From assembly GCA_036128855.1 (NCBI GenBank), contig JAYYPW010000008.1, positions 1 to 64,000 on the forward strand: a stretch of DNA of 64,000 nt. Reading direction: 5' to 3'. Source of the DNA: JAYYPW01 sp036128855 (GTDB lineage Bacteria > Pseudomonadota > Gammaproteobacteria > Comchoanobacterales > Comchoanobacteraceae). The notes under the pieces were generated by a model. It had not been told where the DNA came from. It searched no databases and saw nothing but the letters and a program-made list of their open reading frames with translations. Below, in pieces: positions 9,566 through 18,603 of this stretch. How positions within the stretch are numbered: the stretch's first letter is position 1; every line of letters starts with the position of its first letter. The position numbers and the translations under genes were made by a program.

Positions 9566-10468
9566 TTATTTTTCTAAACCTATGAAGCACAGTTTATTTT
9601 TCAACCACATATCTAGTCCTATTTTAGGTGTCCATGAAAAAAAGTTCTTTACTTTCTCAATATTAGCAACAGAGTGGACGATTTCACCAGGCCTATTTTG
9701 TAAATATCTGATATTACCTGATATTAAATGTGCAATATCTTGAATAGTATATGCTTTACCTGTACCCACGTTGAATATCTGCCCCTTGAGTGGTTCAGCT
9801 TTATTATAATTAGAAGCAGCTATATTAGCAGCTACTACATCACTTACATGGATAAAGTCTCTCGTTTGTGAACCATCGCCAACTATAGTTAGTGGTTGTC
9901 CAGTTTTGTTTTGATGTAAAAAAAGCGACATCACAGGAGCATACTGACCAGTATGTGCTTGCCCGTCACCATAAACGTTAAAATACCTTAACACTACAGT
10001 TTCTAACCCATATAGATCCGAAAACATTTTACAAAACTTTTCACCTACTATTTTCGATAGAGAATAAGGGTTCAAACAATCCTCAATCTGATCTTCGGTG
10101 TTAGGTGTAGTATTTTTACCATACGCAGCAGAGGTAGATGAGTATATAACACGTCTGACATTCGCTTCTTTAGAACATTGAAGAACAGTTGCTGTCCCAA
10201 GAGCGTTTACTTTTGTTGCCCGGAGTGGTTTTTCTATACATGCAGTAATATTAGCTTCTGCAGCCAAATGAAATACTTGATCAATACCTTTATACAATGT
10301 TCTCGTGGCATGATAGTCTGTTATATCTTCTTCATGATAAAATACACCAGGCAAACGCTTTTTAGTTTGCATCTTATCAACCACAACTACTGTATGCCCA
10401 GACTTGTATAATGTTTCTACTAAGTGACTACCTATAAACCCAGCACCACCAGTCACAAGAAACTTCAT
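9566..10468 (-). CDS. NAD-dependent sugar-nucleotide epimerase (GalE/WbpP-type SDR)
   Basis: 300 residues from the ATG at 10468, which has 'tagga' upstream; an ATG ten codons earlier has no ribosome site. The protein begins with the NAD(P)-binding 'TGGAGFIGSHLVE' Rossmann motif, has Ser/Thr near 'IYSSTSAAYG', the catalytic YxxxK in 'NPYSLSKIVG', and the substrate region 'RYFNVYGDGQ'. Extended SDRs of this kind interconvert UDP-sugars such as UDP-Glc/Gal or UDP-GlcNAc/GalNAc for LPS or surface glycan. Length is normal (about 310). It stands alone between orphan genes, not in a glycan cluster, so its exact substrate cannot be told. The C-terminus is slightly short but includes 'VGTGKAYTIQDIA'. 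Confidence 0.85.
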   Translation of the reverse strand: MKFLVTGGAGFIGSHLVETLYKSGHTVVVVDKMQTKKRLPGVFYHEEDITDYHATRTLYKGIDQVFHLAAEANITACIEKPLRATKVNALGTATVLQCSKEANVRRVIYSSTSAAYGKNTTPNTEDQIEDCLNPYSLSKIVGEKFCKMFSDLYGLETVVLRYFNVYGDGQAHTGQYAPVMSLFLHQNKTGQPLTIVGDGSQTRDFIHVSDVVAANIAASNYNKAEPLKGQIFNVGTGKAYTIQDIAHLISGNIRYLQNRPGEIVHSVANIEKVKNFFSWTPKIGLDMWLKNKLCFIGLEK

Positions 10469-10557
10469 TATATTTATTCCTAAATTCAAAACCAGCATTC
10501 AACATAACCCTTCATAATAATATTTGCAAACATTCTATATAAAATGCATATAGTTTA

Positions 10558-10674
10558 TTATTGAAGTAGATTATAAGCCCTACAGAGTGCATCCTCTTGT
10601 AGGATTCTCTGCATCATATCAATCTTATTCTTATGAATACCCGTCGAAGAATCTAATGAATATCTCATACTCAT
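10558..10674 (-). other. Possible small ORF (38 codons) or relic in a 378-bp spacer
   Basis: The spacer between the epimerase and the next plus-strand gene holds one minus-strand frame with an 'agg' before its ATG. It would encode a polar 38-residue peptide ending 'DALCRAYNLLQ'. The same DNA folds into an interrupted hairpin (10583-10611: CAGAG/CTCTG outside ATCCT/AGGAT). It could be a small gene, a gene remnant or leader RNA; I cannot tell. Confidence 0.2.
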
Positions 10675-10846
10675 GCTACCTAATAATATACACAGCAGGA
10701 TGTTAGCGGGGTATTATTTTTTAATATCAGCAGGACCAGACATAATACAAATTACCTCAAGAATATTATTCAAAGAAACAAAAAATTTCATTGAGAATGC
10801 ATAGTTATTATGCAATAGTTAAATATCTAAAAACACCTAAAAAATA

Positions 10847-11752
10847 ATGCAAAATATTCGTGAAAAAATACTTGGCAGGCCATCATATAATGATATTGCG
10901 TCTACCCAAATAAAATATTATACAGATGTTGATTTTCAGGATGAAGAAATCGGCAGTAGTTACAAAATCTATTTATCTTCTGTAAAAACCATACACGAAC
11001 ATATACGAGGGGCTCTTCCCTCTGAAACGCAGATAGAATATGATGAAAATTTGCTATTCAAATTTAAAATAGACAACAAGAGCTATAGTCTAGATTTGGA
11101 CTCTGTCGAAGTTGCTCTTAAAACTTGCCCAGATATCGATTTTAGCATTGAAATGTCTAGATGTTATGGTTACGACAGTAAGTATCCTCGTGATCGAGAT
11201 AAATTGAGTGACTTAAAAGACAACTACATTCTTCTTTACACCAGGAGAGATGATTCCCAAAACGTCAAGATAACAAACCTAGAACTTAAAATAGATTTTA
11301 ATAAATGGATGTATGGAAGAGCAATACGCATCTCTGATATCGTTAATACCAGCTGTTTTTCCTTTAACGATAAACGTGGCTATCTTAAAAGCCTAGGGAA
11401 AGATATGCTAGTGTTTATAGCAGGGCTAAGCTGTTTTTACACCATATACCAACACAGCTGGACATGGCTCATAATCAATCTTAATAATCCCACACTAGCA
11501 TTGGTTGGACTAACAGCCTTAGCTTTATTTCCTGCATATACCCTCATTAATTTCACCCTAAAATCTATTAAAAATTCAGCGATGAAATCCTTTATGAAGG
11601 CAAGAAAATGGAAAACACACCTATATAAAAACTCCATACATAACACCATAAAGAATTTAGCCGTAAAGAAAAACCATAAAAACCTATCTACCAAAACCAT
11701 GACAGAGAAAATTGAAAACTTCCATTTCAAAAGATTTAACAAGCTGTCCTAA
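10847..11752 (+). CDS. Hypothetical protein with C-terminal membrane hairpin and basic tail
   Basis: 301 residues, not recognised. Residues 1-180 are soluble and mixed in charge. Two hydrophobic stretches follow (about 188-203 'MLVFIAGLSCFYTIY' and 215-240 'LALVGLTALALFPAYTLI'). The last ~55 residues are very basic ('KARKWKTHLYKNS', 'KKNHKNLSTK'). By the positive-inside rule the basic tail would be cytosolic. No signal peptide. It is not obviously in an operon; the glycerophosphodiesterase starts 88 bp later. No function is proposed. Confidence 0.6.
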   Translation: MQNIREKILGRPSYNDIASTQIKYYTDVDFQDEEIGSSYKIYLSSVKTIHEHIRGALPSETQIEYDENLLFKFKIDNKSYSLDLDSVEVALKTCPDIDFSIEMSRCYGYDSKYPRDRDKLSDLKDNYILLYTRRDDSQNVKITNLELKIDFNKWMYGRAIRISDIVNTSCFSFNDKRGYLKSLGKDMLVFIAGLSCFYTIYQHSWTWLIINLNNPTLALVGLTALALFPAYTLINFTLKSIKNSAMKSFMKARKWKTHLYKNSIHNTIKNLAVKKNHKNLSTKTMTEKIENFHFKRFNKLS

Positions 11753-11840
11753 AAGGTCATTTTTAATAACTTTCCATCTTTCTCTATCTAGCTTTTTTAG
11801 GCACTTTAATCTATTATTAAGCTTTCTATAATTGTTTTTC

Positions 11841-12623
11841 ATGGTCACATTTATTGCACATCGTGGAGCCAGTCTTTTTGCACCTGAAAATACTATGCCC
11901 GCGTTTATACTCGCTCATAACACAGGAATAAAAAATATAGAATGCGATGTTGTTCTAACAGCAGATAAAGTACCTATATTAATGCACGATAGTACTTTAT
12001 CTAGAACTACTAATGGCAACGGTTTAGTAAATCAATCTTCTTATGAATATATACAGACTCTTGACGCTGGATCTTGGTTTCATCCTAACTATAAAGGCAC
12101 CAAAGTCTCTAAGCTATCAGAGCTACTCCATTGGCAAGCACAGACAAACTCCATACTATATATTGAAATCAAACCCATATTAACGCAAAATTTTAGAGAA
12201 GATCTAGCTATCATCATGGCAGAGATCAACAAATTTGGCGATAGCAACAAAATAAAAATACTAAGTTTCCAAGCCCAAATATTCGGCCAAATCGCTCTAG
12301 ATAATAATCAATTACCCAGAGTACTAGGAACAACGTACTGCTCAGCCCAGACGATTGATACAGCCATAGAGAATGGGTGTGAACAGATAAACATCAGCCA
12401 TGAAATATGCACACAAAGTCTTATTGAAGATATACAACAAGCTGGACTAAAAATTGGGGTATTCACTGTAAATGAGCTAGATCAGATTGAAGAGCTTATA
12501 TCCCTAGGCATCGACGAAATATTCACCGATAACCCAACATTACCCATTACAGCTAAAAGCATAATCGCGAGTCACCATACAGACCCGTTATCGCCAAAAT
12601 ATCAAAAATCAAGTCCACTATAA
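11841..12623 (+). CDS. Glycerophosphodiester phosphodiesterase
   Basis: 260 residues from the ATG at 11841; a TTG nine bases earlier is possible but adds only three residues. The GDPD-family hallmarks are present: 'FIAHRGASLFAPENT' (catalytic His and Arg, first Glu), 'ECDVVLTADKVPILMHD' (metal-binding Glu and Asp, second catalytic His) and 'YIEIKP' (metal-binding Glu). The C-terminal 'VFTVNELDQIEEL' and 'GIDEIFTDNP' close the TIM barrel. These enzymes hydrolyse deacylated phospholipids to glycerol-3-phosphate and an alcohol. There is no signal peptide, so it is the cytoplasmic UgpQ-like form. For a bacterium in a host cell this would salvage host lipid breakdown products; that role is inferred. 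Confidence 0.92.
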   Translation: MVTFIAHRGASLFAPENTMPAFILAHNTGIKNIECDVVLTADKVPILMHDSTLSRTTNGNGLVNQSSYEYIQTLDAGSWFHPNYKGTKVSKLSELLHWQAQTNSILYIEIKPILTQNFREDLAIIMAEINKFGDSNKIKILSFQAQIFGQIALDNNQLPRVLGTTYCSAQTIDTAIENGCEQINISHEICTQSLIEDIQQAGLKIGVFTVNELDQIEELISLGIDEIFTDNPTLPITAKSIIASHHTDPLSPKYQKSSPL

Positions 12624-12908
12624 CACAAGAAAATCCATAGCTGTCCACTTAAAAAATACCAAACTAAGTAAATACTTTACTCAGAAAAAGTAAATCTAGC
12701 ACAGGATAAAAAGTAAAACCTATCGCATTTTATTATGTTAATTCACCGATGCTCTACTGTACGTAACTAAGATTCTGGTCACATGAAGATTATTTATACA
12801 AAAAGCGCGACAGTAAGAGAAAAGAACAAAAAAAATCACAAAAGGCTATTTTTTGGCTTTCTACGATTTCGCAACCTAGGCGATACTCACTATACCTAGA
12901 AAATATCC

Positions 12909-13691
12909 TTAAATAGACATATTTGGGGATATAGGTCTAAATTGACACCTATTGATATCATCAAATCCAATAGGATAGCCATCTTCATTAAATTTAGTCT
13001 CAGAAAAGTACTGTAGTCGGAATAAGTCAACAGGCAGGGTTTTTTTACAATTAGGACTCCATGGCAATGCAACTATTTCTTTACTAAACTTCTTAAATAG
13101 ATTCTGTACTACATATCCATTCTGATATTGTGAAGTAAATTTGTATCTATTATCGTGAAAGAAAGTGTTAAATTCCTTTTTTAAATAATAAGTGATTTTT
13201 TCAGTCCCTAGTCTAGAATATTTAGCATCACTTATATGAAACAGCGCTCGAAGTAATAAATCCTCAGTCTGTTGCTTAGAAAGTACTTTAGTGACATCCT
13301 TTTTTACATCCTGCTCAATCGAATCAAGTAAATTCTTAACACAGTATAGAGAGTTTTTTGGATTATCTAGGAGATATCTGTAATTACTGACAAATATGAG
13401 CATCGCTTCAACGGTATACTCATTAAAACAAGTATCAAACCTATCGTATAGAGTTAATACAGCATATAAATATTCACATGTTCTTGATAGGCCTTGAGCT
13501 GGGTTTTGGTCAAATATTGCTGATACCGACGTAGGCGAGCTGGTTGCTGAGCGCATACTATCTTTCCATGTTGGATCTAATACAGGAGCTTTTTCTATTT
13601 GAATTGGCTTAGGATCACCTACTATTGAACCATGTAAAAAGGCAATAGGTTTTTGTTTAAAACAGTCTAAAAAGAAATTCCAAAAAAACAT
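12909..13691 (-). CDS. Hypothetical protein
   Basis: 260 residues, not recognised. It begins with a short aromatic hydrophobic stretch ('MFFWNFFLDCF'), too short and without a cleavage site for a clear signal peptide. A mostly helical, polar body follows ('VKNLLDSIEQDVKKDVTKVLSKQ', rich in Lys and Asp), and the C-terminus is rich in Phe, Asn and Pro. There are AT-rich gaps on both sides (285 bp before, 379 bp after), so it is monocistronic. It lies at the edge of the orphan/effector-like region, just before the pilin-like array on the other strand. No function is proposed. Confidence 0.55.
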   Translation of the reverse strand: MFFWNFFLDCFKQKPIAFLHGSIVGDPKPIQIEKAPVLDPTWKDSMRSATSSPTSVSAIFDQNPAQGLSRTCEYLYAVLTLYDRFDTCFNEYTVEAMLIFVSNYRYLLDNPKNSLYCVKNLLDSIEQDVKKDVTKVLSKQQTEDLLLRALFHISDAKYSRLGTEKITYYLKKEFNTFFHDNRYKFTSQYQNGYVVQNLFKKFSKEIVALPWSPNCKKTLPVDLFRLQYFSETKFNEDGYPIGFDDINRCQFRPISPNMSI

Positions 13692-14070
13692 AATTTTTAT
13701 TTATTAATTTTATTGGTGTAATATTACATCATATAATCAGATAAGTAAATGATTATAGATAATATATTCAGAAATAACCCCCTTTATCTTTTCTCAGCTA
13801 CCCTGCGAACATAAACAATAACCATCCATAGATTTTGTAATGAAATATATCGTTGTATGCTTTCACATATTCTCTGAATAGTCTCAAGACATTATCTAAC
13901 TCAAATATTTATTAATACACACGAACACATAAGGTCTTAATAAACTAAAAAGATGAGTAATATTTTCAAATACAGCACCTTGGCACCATAACAAAGATGA
14001 AAACATCAATTAAGGGTTATTTTAATAACATAGACATGTTACATTAAAGTAAGTTTATTTTGGATATGTC
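13692..14070. other. 379-bp divergent spacer upstream of the pilin-like array
   Basis: AT-rich. It holds one perfect 14-bp palindrome (GTTATTTTAATAAC, 14016-14029), 41 bp before the first array gene. This could be an operator or chance in AT-rich DNA. No consensus promoter pair is convincing, and no RNA gene is seen. Confidence 0.35.
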
Positions 14071-14883
14071 ATGACAATTCCTATTTTAGCCATCTTATTG
14101 TCTATAACTAGCTTCGCACAGCTACAAGAATCTTTAGACAAAGCGAACAATACTTTTAATCTAGCAAGTAGGTATATTGAAGGCGCATTTGGGGATATAA
14201 GTAGACGTGCAGCATCTGGTGATGTTGGTAATACTTTTACCATTAACTACACGGTTGACATGATAAATGGCAAACCCGATAGTAGAAGCCCAAACTACTT
14301 CAATCCAATAAAAAGAGTTATCGCCGGGTCTCCTGCAGACTCTAACGTTTCTTGCGCAGAAAACTCATCCGATGCGACTGACGCAAATGGTTTTATTATA
14401 TGTCTGATGAGACCCGATAAAGTATTTACAGGAACATCTGACACAACCGGGACAGCTATAGATTGTAATAATATTGAAGAGCCCGTTACAGGTACCACAA
14501 ACAAAAACGGTAATGCTAACTATTACTTTTGTAAAAATAAGGACAATATTCTTATACAAGTGGAATTCAAAGACGATGAACAGTTTCCCGGTATTCCAGC
14601 ACCACTACGAGACAAAAAAATACTTTTTATAGGCCTAGCTGCTTTCACACCTACTATTGACTTTTCTAAGAGCTCAGATAGTGATTTACGATCATTTATG
14701 GATTCGGTAAAAATGTTCCGCTGCTTTAATCCTATGGGTAAAAGTGGGGATAAAATTAACAACGGTGTCCCTGCAGGATTTATATCGACGACTAACTCAG
14801 GTGTCCAACCGGTCATTAACGTTTCAACAGATAACGACGTCGCCTTTTCACTCTGCTTTGCCCCTTTACCCAACCAAAACTAG
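14071..14883 (+). CDS. Secreted pilin-like protein 1
   Basis: 270 residues. A hydrophobic N-terminus (1-15) is followed by 'SFA|Q', a signal-peptidase-like site, then an amphipathic helix (about 17-48, 'LQESLDKANNTFNLASRYIEG'), an Asp/Thr/Gly-rich middle with Cys95, Cys111, Cys132 and Cys154, and a pilin-like C-terminal half. That half has strand 'IQVEFKDD', 'APLRDKKILFIGL', then 'MFRCFNP' (Cys218) and the terminal Cys262. This order matches the beta-sheet and D-region disulfide of type IVa pilins, but there is no prepilin G/FxxxE cleavage motif. First of eight paralogues; the next starts 17 bp later. Pilus subunit, tip protein or cargo of the convergent MSHA-type machine are options; none is proved. 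Confidence 0.6.
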   Translation: MTIPILAILLSITSFAQLQESLDKANNTFNLASRYIEGAFGDISRRAASGDVGNTFTINYTVDMINGKPDSRSPNYFNPIKRVIAGSPADSNVSCAENSSDATDANGFIICLMRPDKVFTGTSDTTGTAIDCNNIEEPVTGTTNKNGNANYYFCKNKDNILIQVEFKDDEQFPGIPAPLRDKKILFIGLAAFTPTIDFSKSSDSDLRSFMDSVKMFRCFNPMGKSGDKINNGVPAGFISTTNSGVQPVINVSTDNDVAFSLCFAPLPNQN

Positions 14884-14900
14884 CGGAGCAAAATGACGTT

Positions 14901-15632
14901 TTGAAATTGTTACGTAATAACTCGCAAGCAAAGATTTTAGTAATATTTTTAACTTCCCTATGTATGAATAAAGCTTATGCACAGCTTGACTCTGCTATCA
15001 ATATCACAACCAGTATTCTAGAACTTGCAGATCAAGTACTAGCTGGCGCATTAGAATCAATCAAGTATAGATTTAGCTCAGACGCTCAGAGCTTTTTTAA
15101 TAGCTCTGGCCAACCAGTTGTACTGAAATATAATATCCCACAAACATCAACCGTGGGGCTTGATAAATTATCACCTATCAAAAGCATAAAATATGGCTTC
15201 ATTGACACCTCAACTTATATAGCATGTAACGCAATGACGGATAGTGATAGTACAGACGATTACTTTGACGGCTGTTTAGTGCAAAATTATCCAGGTTATC
15301 TTGGCGTAGAAGTGGAATTTAAAGCTATGTATTCCTCTGGTGAGGTTTTGCCTTCGTCAGTTGGCGGTATTAAAGTTTTATTCTTAGCATACAATACAAC
15401 GCTCTACCCCATCATGATAGAGCAGGTAGATTCAGATTTACAACAAGCAGTCACCCATGATGGTCGTTACAGTGGTAACAATAGCGATATTAGCGTTTTC
15501 ACCTGCTACAACCCAGACGGTATTTTAGGCGAAATCAGAGGCATACCTATAACTAGTATACGAACATCGAGCTCAAGCTTAGGTAGTTTAAATTCATGCC
15601 TATCTCGTGATCAAGTAGACGAGAATGGATAA
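14901..15632 (+). CDS. Secreted pilin-like protein 2
   Basis: 243 residues from a TTG start preceded at a distance by 'cggag'; no in-frame ATG would keep the signal peptide. Signal peptide: 'KILVIFLTSLCMNKAYA|Q'. A ~35-residue helix follows, a variable middle with a Cys pair (109, 125), then strand 'VEVEFKAM', 'GGIKVLFLAYNTTLYP', 'VFTCYNPDG' (Cys202) and terminal Cys233. The 'CYNPDG' motif is shared with protein 3 and, as 'CFNPMG', with protein 1, making 1-3 a subgroup. Its stop lies 13 bp before the next start, so the two are cotranscribed. Not recognisable from a named family beyond the pilin-like layout. Confidence 0.6.
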   Translation: MKLLRNNSQAKILVIFLTSLCMNKAYAQLDSAINITTSILELADQVLAGALESIKYRFSSDAQSFFNSSGQPVVLKYNIPQTSTVGLDKLSPIKSIKYGFIDTSTYIACNAMTDSDSTDDYFDGCLVQNYPGYLGVEVEFKAMYSSGEVLPSSVGGIKVLFLAYNTTLYPIMIEQVDSDLQQAVTHDGRYSGNNSDISVFTCYNPDGILGEIRGIPITSIRTSSSSLGSLNSCLSRDQVDENG

Positions 15633-15645
15633 CTAGGAGAGGAGA

Positions 15646-16401
15646 ATGATTTTTCTTAGTCACATATTCTATCTAAGAAAAAAGTCTTGGTTTTGGCTCA
15701 TGGTCTGTATAGCAATACCTACTTTAGCTAATGTTACCGAAGTAAAAAAACGTACAGAGTTTGCCTTACAAGAAGCAGATCAAAGCATATATCAAGCTTT
15801 ATATGAATTATCAGTGCGCTACGAAAATGCCAACTCTAAAACCCAGCTCGCAACAACAGCAAAAACGCTATCTACAGGGCCAGTTAAAAAAATCATATGT
15901 GGGTATTTCCCAGATACTTCAACGCAAACCTGTCCTGACTCTAGTACACCTACCACCACTGATAGCTTCTCAACATGTCTAGTAAAGCCCTATCCTAACC
16001 AACTTGGCTGTGAAGTACACTTTAAGAACCAAGCTGACTATGAATCTTTATCCGGTGCGGTGAGTAGTAAAAAAGTACTATTCATAGCAAAAGGGCCTGG
16101 ACTATATCCTATAAGCATTAATAAGTTGGACTCGGCGTGGACACAAAATAACAATGAAACTTTCACACCAATCGGAATGGGGCATATTAACCATTACATT
16201 TGCTATAATCCTGACGGATCACCAGGAGATGGTATTAACAATGGTGGACGCCTCGGCGCACTAACCTTCTGTGATAGTAGCGACTGCACAAGTAATACAG
16301 CAACAGTCAGACGCTATCCACTAAGCCTATCCGTAAGCCCTATAGCAAAATTAGGCAGTATTGTATCTTGTCTAACTAACAGTAGCACGGCACCTTCTTA
16401 A
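15646..16401 (+). CDS. Secreted pilin-like protein 3
   Basis: 251 residues. It has the best ribosome site of the array (AGGAGAGGAG, 15635-15644), suggesting strong translation. Signal peptide 'KKSWFWLMVCIAIPTLA|N', then a helix (~30-62), Cys pair 96/111, strand 'CEVHFKNQ', 'SSKKVLFIAKGPGLYP', 'HYICYNPDGSPGDGINNGG' (Cys186) and terminal Cys242. Extra Cys209 and Cys214 sit between these two, so a second disulfide in the D-region is possible. The 'GDGINNG' stretch, also present as 'GDKINNG' in protein 1, resembles a calcium-binding loop by composition; that is a guess. Confidence 0.6.
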   Translation: MIFLSHIFYLRKKSWFWLMVCIAIPTLANVTEVKKRTEFALQEADQSIYQALYELSVRYENANSKTQLATTAKTLSTGPVKKIICGYFPDTSTQTCPDSSTPTTTDSFSTCLVKPYPNQLGCEVHFKNQADYESLSGAVSSKKVLFIAKGPGLYPISINKLDSAWTQNNNETFTPIGMGHINHYICYNPDGSPGDGINNGGRLGALTFCDSSDCTSNTATVRRYPLSLSVSPIAKLGSIVSCLTNSSTAPS

Positions 16402-16418
16402 AGCCAGAGAAACGACAT

Positions 16419-17093
16419 ATGCTAAGATCAACAAAACATCATTTTACGAAGCATTACACCTCGGCAGTACCTCAAGTTCAAGTCAACACCTGTATAAAAA
16501 ACCTACCACTATATCTTGCATCAACACTAGTGTATATGCATTCTTTCTTACTTCCATCTATGGCATATGCTGATTTTCAAAGCCACATAGATCAATTTCA
16601 GCAACAAATGCTTACCGAAGCAACTTTACTGGTAGATTTTATAGAGCATGTACAAATGGCCTACCAAAGTACCCACGCCCAATTTCAACCTATCGGAGCA
16701 AAAGATCCAAAAGACCCACGCTCACTTGCGAATAAACTACCAAGCTTTAGTACAATTAAGAATATCTATGTAGACATCATTCCTCAGCAAGAACCCGGAA
16801 TTGGTCATATTGAAATCATATTATCCTTTAAAGATACCCGCGAATCTTCACGTAGTAATAGCTTCTTTGCAGATACGCAAATAAAATTTACTGCACTAGG
16901 CAGTCTTGGCTTACCTTTAGCAATACCACTCACTAATAGTGTTCCCGTATCTGTAGAACACGCAATCGTCGGATTCACTTGTAAAAAAATACCTAATGCA
17001 ATCCAGCGTTCATTCGCAACTTATGAGCATGATAGCCATACTATAGACCTTAGTGCCATGTTACCTTATCCTTTTAATCTCTGCGCCGGGTAA
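16419..17093 (+). CDS. Secreted pilin-like protein 4
   Basis: 224 residues. The hydrophobic core of the signal sequence is set in from the N-terminus ('YLASTLVYMHSFLLPSMAYA|D' near residue 45), so the first ~25 residues may be a leader extension or the true start may be internal. A helix follows ('FQSHIDQFQQQMLTEATLL'), then 'IEIILSFKDT', 'DTQIKFTALGSLGLP', 'GFTCKKI' (Cys188) and 'YPFNLC' (Cys222). It lacks the Cys-rich middle of proteins 1-3 and, with 5 and 6, has the ending 'P-Y-P/x-N/S-x-C', making a second subgroup. The next gene begins 5 bp after its stop. Confidence 0.55.
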   Translation: MLRSTKHHFTKHYTSAVPQVQVNTCIKNLPLYLASTLVYMHSFLLPSMAYADFQSHIDQFQQQMLTEATLLVDFIEHVQMAYQSTHAQFQPIGAKDPKDPRSLANKLPSFSTIKNIYVDIIPQQEPGIGHIEIILSFKDTRESSRSNSFFADTQIKFTALGSLGLPLAIPLTNSVPVSVEHAIVGFTCKKIPNAIQRSFATYEHDSHTIDLSAMLPYPFNLCAG

Positions 17094-17098
17094 AAGCC

Positions 17099-17860
17099 AT
17101 GCAGAATTTGAGTTACAAACCCGGAAAAATATTTTTTTTTGGGAGAAACTGGTCTACTTTAGTTACTCTCTTGGTCTTTAATAGTTGCTACGGACAAATG
17201 CCAGGTCCTGTTGACATATTACAAACACAGCTGCAAACAGATCTTACTGCTGTACAAGTTTTTATGCAAAGCGTTTCTACACAAGCAGTAATCGGCGGGC
17301 ATATAGAGATGTGGTTAAAAAACCCAAAACCAGGTTTATCGTCTCACTTACGTTATATACAATCCATACATGCTTACGAGAACAGCGAAAACGTTTTTAT
17401 AGAGATCCAGTTTCAATCTGGTAAAGAAAACCCATTCATTAGCCCAATTTTAGCCGGTAAAAAATTACGATTCAAAGCGTTAGATATTCATGCCAACCCT
17501 TGGCAAAAAATGCCCCCTAAAAAAAATAGTGTTACATTCCAGCCTAGAAACATGCAGCAAAAAACTATGACAAACATAGAGCAAAAACTCAAAAATACTC
17601 ATAGCAATCAAGAATTACTAGATGCTTTAGATCAAGTACGAGCTGATATTTTACAAGACGAAAGTAAAAAGACTCAAAAAGATATAATTCAACATAATCA
17701 CAGAAATGCCTCTGGTATATTTGGATATAGTTGTGAGCGTATAATAGACTCACACGGGTTTTATTTCGCAGAAATATATTATCCTACAGGTAATATAGAT
17801 GTATTCTCTCAGTTACCTACCCCCTATAATATCTGCTTAAAGAAGAGTAAAAATGACTAA
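17099..17860 (+). CDS. Secreted pilin-like protein 5
   Basis: 253 residues. Signal sequence 'WSTLVTLLVFNSCYG|Q', helix 'VDILQTQLQTDLTAVQVFMQ', strand 'VFIEIQFQSG', 'AGKKLRFKALDIHANP', a Lys/Gln-rich helical insert (~140-205) unique in the family, then 'GYSCERI' (Cys212) and 'TPYNIC' (Cys246). The Cys spacing of 34 equals that of protein 4. A run of nine T lies at codons 11-14 (17132-17140), just before the signal sequence; slippage there would shift the frame early. Its 3' end overlaps the start of gene 6 by 8 bp, indicating translational coupling. Confidence 0.55.
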   Translation: MQNLSYKPGKIFFFGRNWSTLVTLLVFNSCYGQMPGPVDILQTQLQTDLTAVQVFMQSVSTQAVIGGHIEMWLKNPKPGLSSHLRYIQSIHAYENSENVFIEIQFQSGKENPFISPILAGKKLRFKALDIHANPWQKMPPKKNSVTFQPRNMQQKTMTNIEQKLKNTHSNQELLDALDQVRADILQDESKKTQKDIIQHNHRNASGIFGYSCERIIDSHGFYFAEIYYPTGNIDVFSQLPTPYNICLKKSKND

Positions 17861-18479
17861 AAAAATAGACATGACTTATAAAAAGATTTTTTTAAAAAAT
17901 AAAATATCGCGATGGCTAATATACTCTTGTTTATTTGTGGTATTGCAAGTTCAATCTAGCGCTTACACTCCTTTGAATAAATGGTCCATCTACATCAACC
18001 AAGTTAGCGCCGAAGCAACACTCATCCAAGGATTACTAGAACACACACAAGACTACTATAACAAATTTGATGGTCAGTTTTTTTGGAATCAACCCTACCT
18101 ATTTGGCAGTCCCCACATCGGTTCTAACAAAACCTGGTTTACACCCCAGCAGACTCTCTATGTAGAAAATGCTTATACACAGCTTAGCAGTGGCACGATC
18201 GATGTAGTAGTAGACTTTGGGAAAAACGCTTATATCCACCCGGATCTAAGCCAAAGTAGAGTTGTATTCACTGGAGTTGATAGCCAAGGTAACCCCATAA
18301 GAAAAAACCATACTCTAGCTACGGAAAGTAAACATTTACTCAACCATTGGACATGTAGTGTTAAAAAGCATCAAAATCGAAATACAAAATCACTTGGTTA
18401 CATCAGCAATATGCATGAAAGCCCCCTATTTATTGCTTCTCTACTACCATATCCGTATTCTCTATGCCAAGAGAAGTAG
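17853..18479 (+). CDS. Secreted pilin-like protein 6
   Basis: 208 residues, the shortest of the family. The start overlaps gene 5; an internal ATG five codons later is an alternative. Signal sequence 'WLIYSCLFVVLQVQSSAY', helix 'WSIYINQVSAEATLIQGLLEH' closely like that of protein 4, strand 'IDVVVDFGKN', 'SQSRVVFTGVDSQGNP', 'HWTCSVK' (Cys168) and 'YPYSLC' (Cys205). It has no extra cysteines. The 'W-x-C' with terminal Cys is the form most like a classical type IVa pilin D-region. It closes the tightly packed part of the array; 124 bp follow before gene 7. Confidence 0.55.
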   Translation: MTKKIDMTYKKIFLKNKISRWLIYSCLFVVLQVQSSAYTPLNKWSIYINQVSAEATLIQGLLEHTQDYYNKFDGQFFWNQPYLFGSPHIGSNKTWFTPQQTLYVENAYTQLSSGTIDVVVDFGKNAYIHPDLSQSRVVFTGVDSQGNPIRKNHTLATESKHLLNHWTCSVKKHQNRNTKSLGYISNMHESPLFIASLLPYPYSLCQEK

Positions 18480-18603
18480 TATATATCTTTAGAAAATAAT
18501 CAAGATATTTACTATGATTAAAACAACATAAAGTAATACCATAAAGTTTGCTTTCCTATTCTAAAAAAAGATAATATAAGGTAGTAAACAAAAAAGACCT
18601 CGA

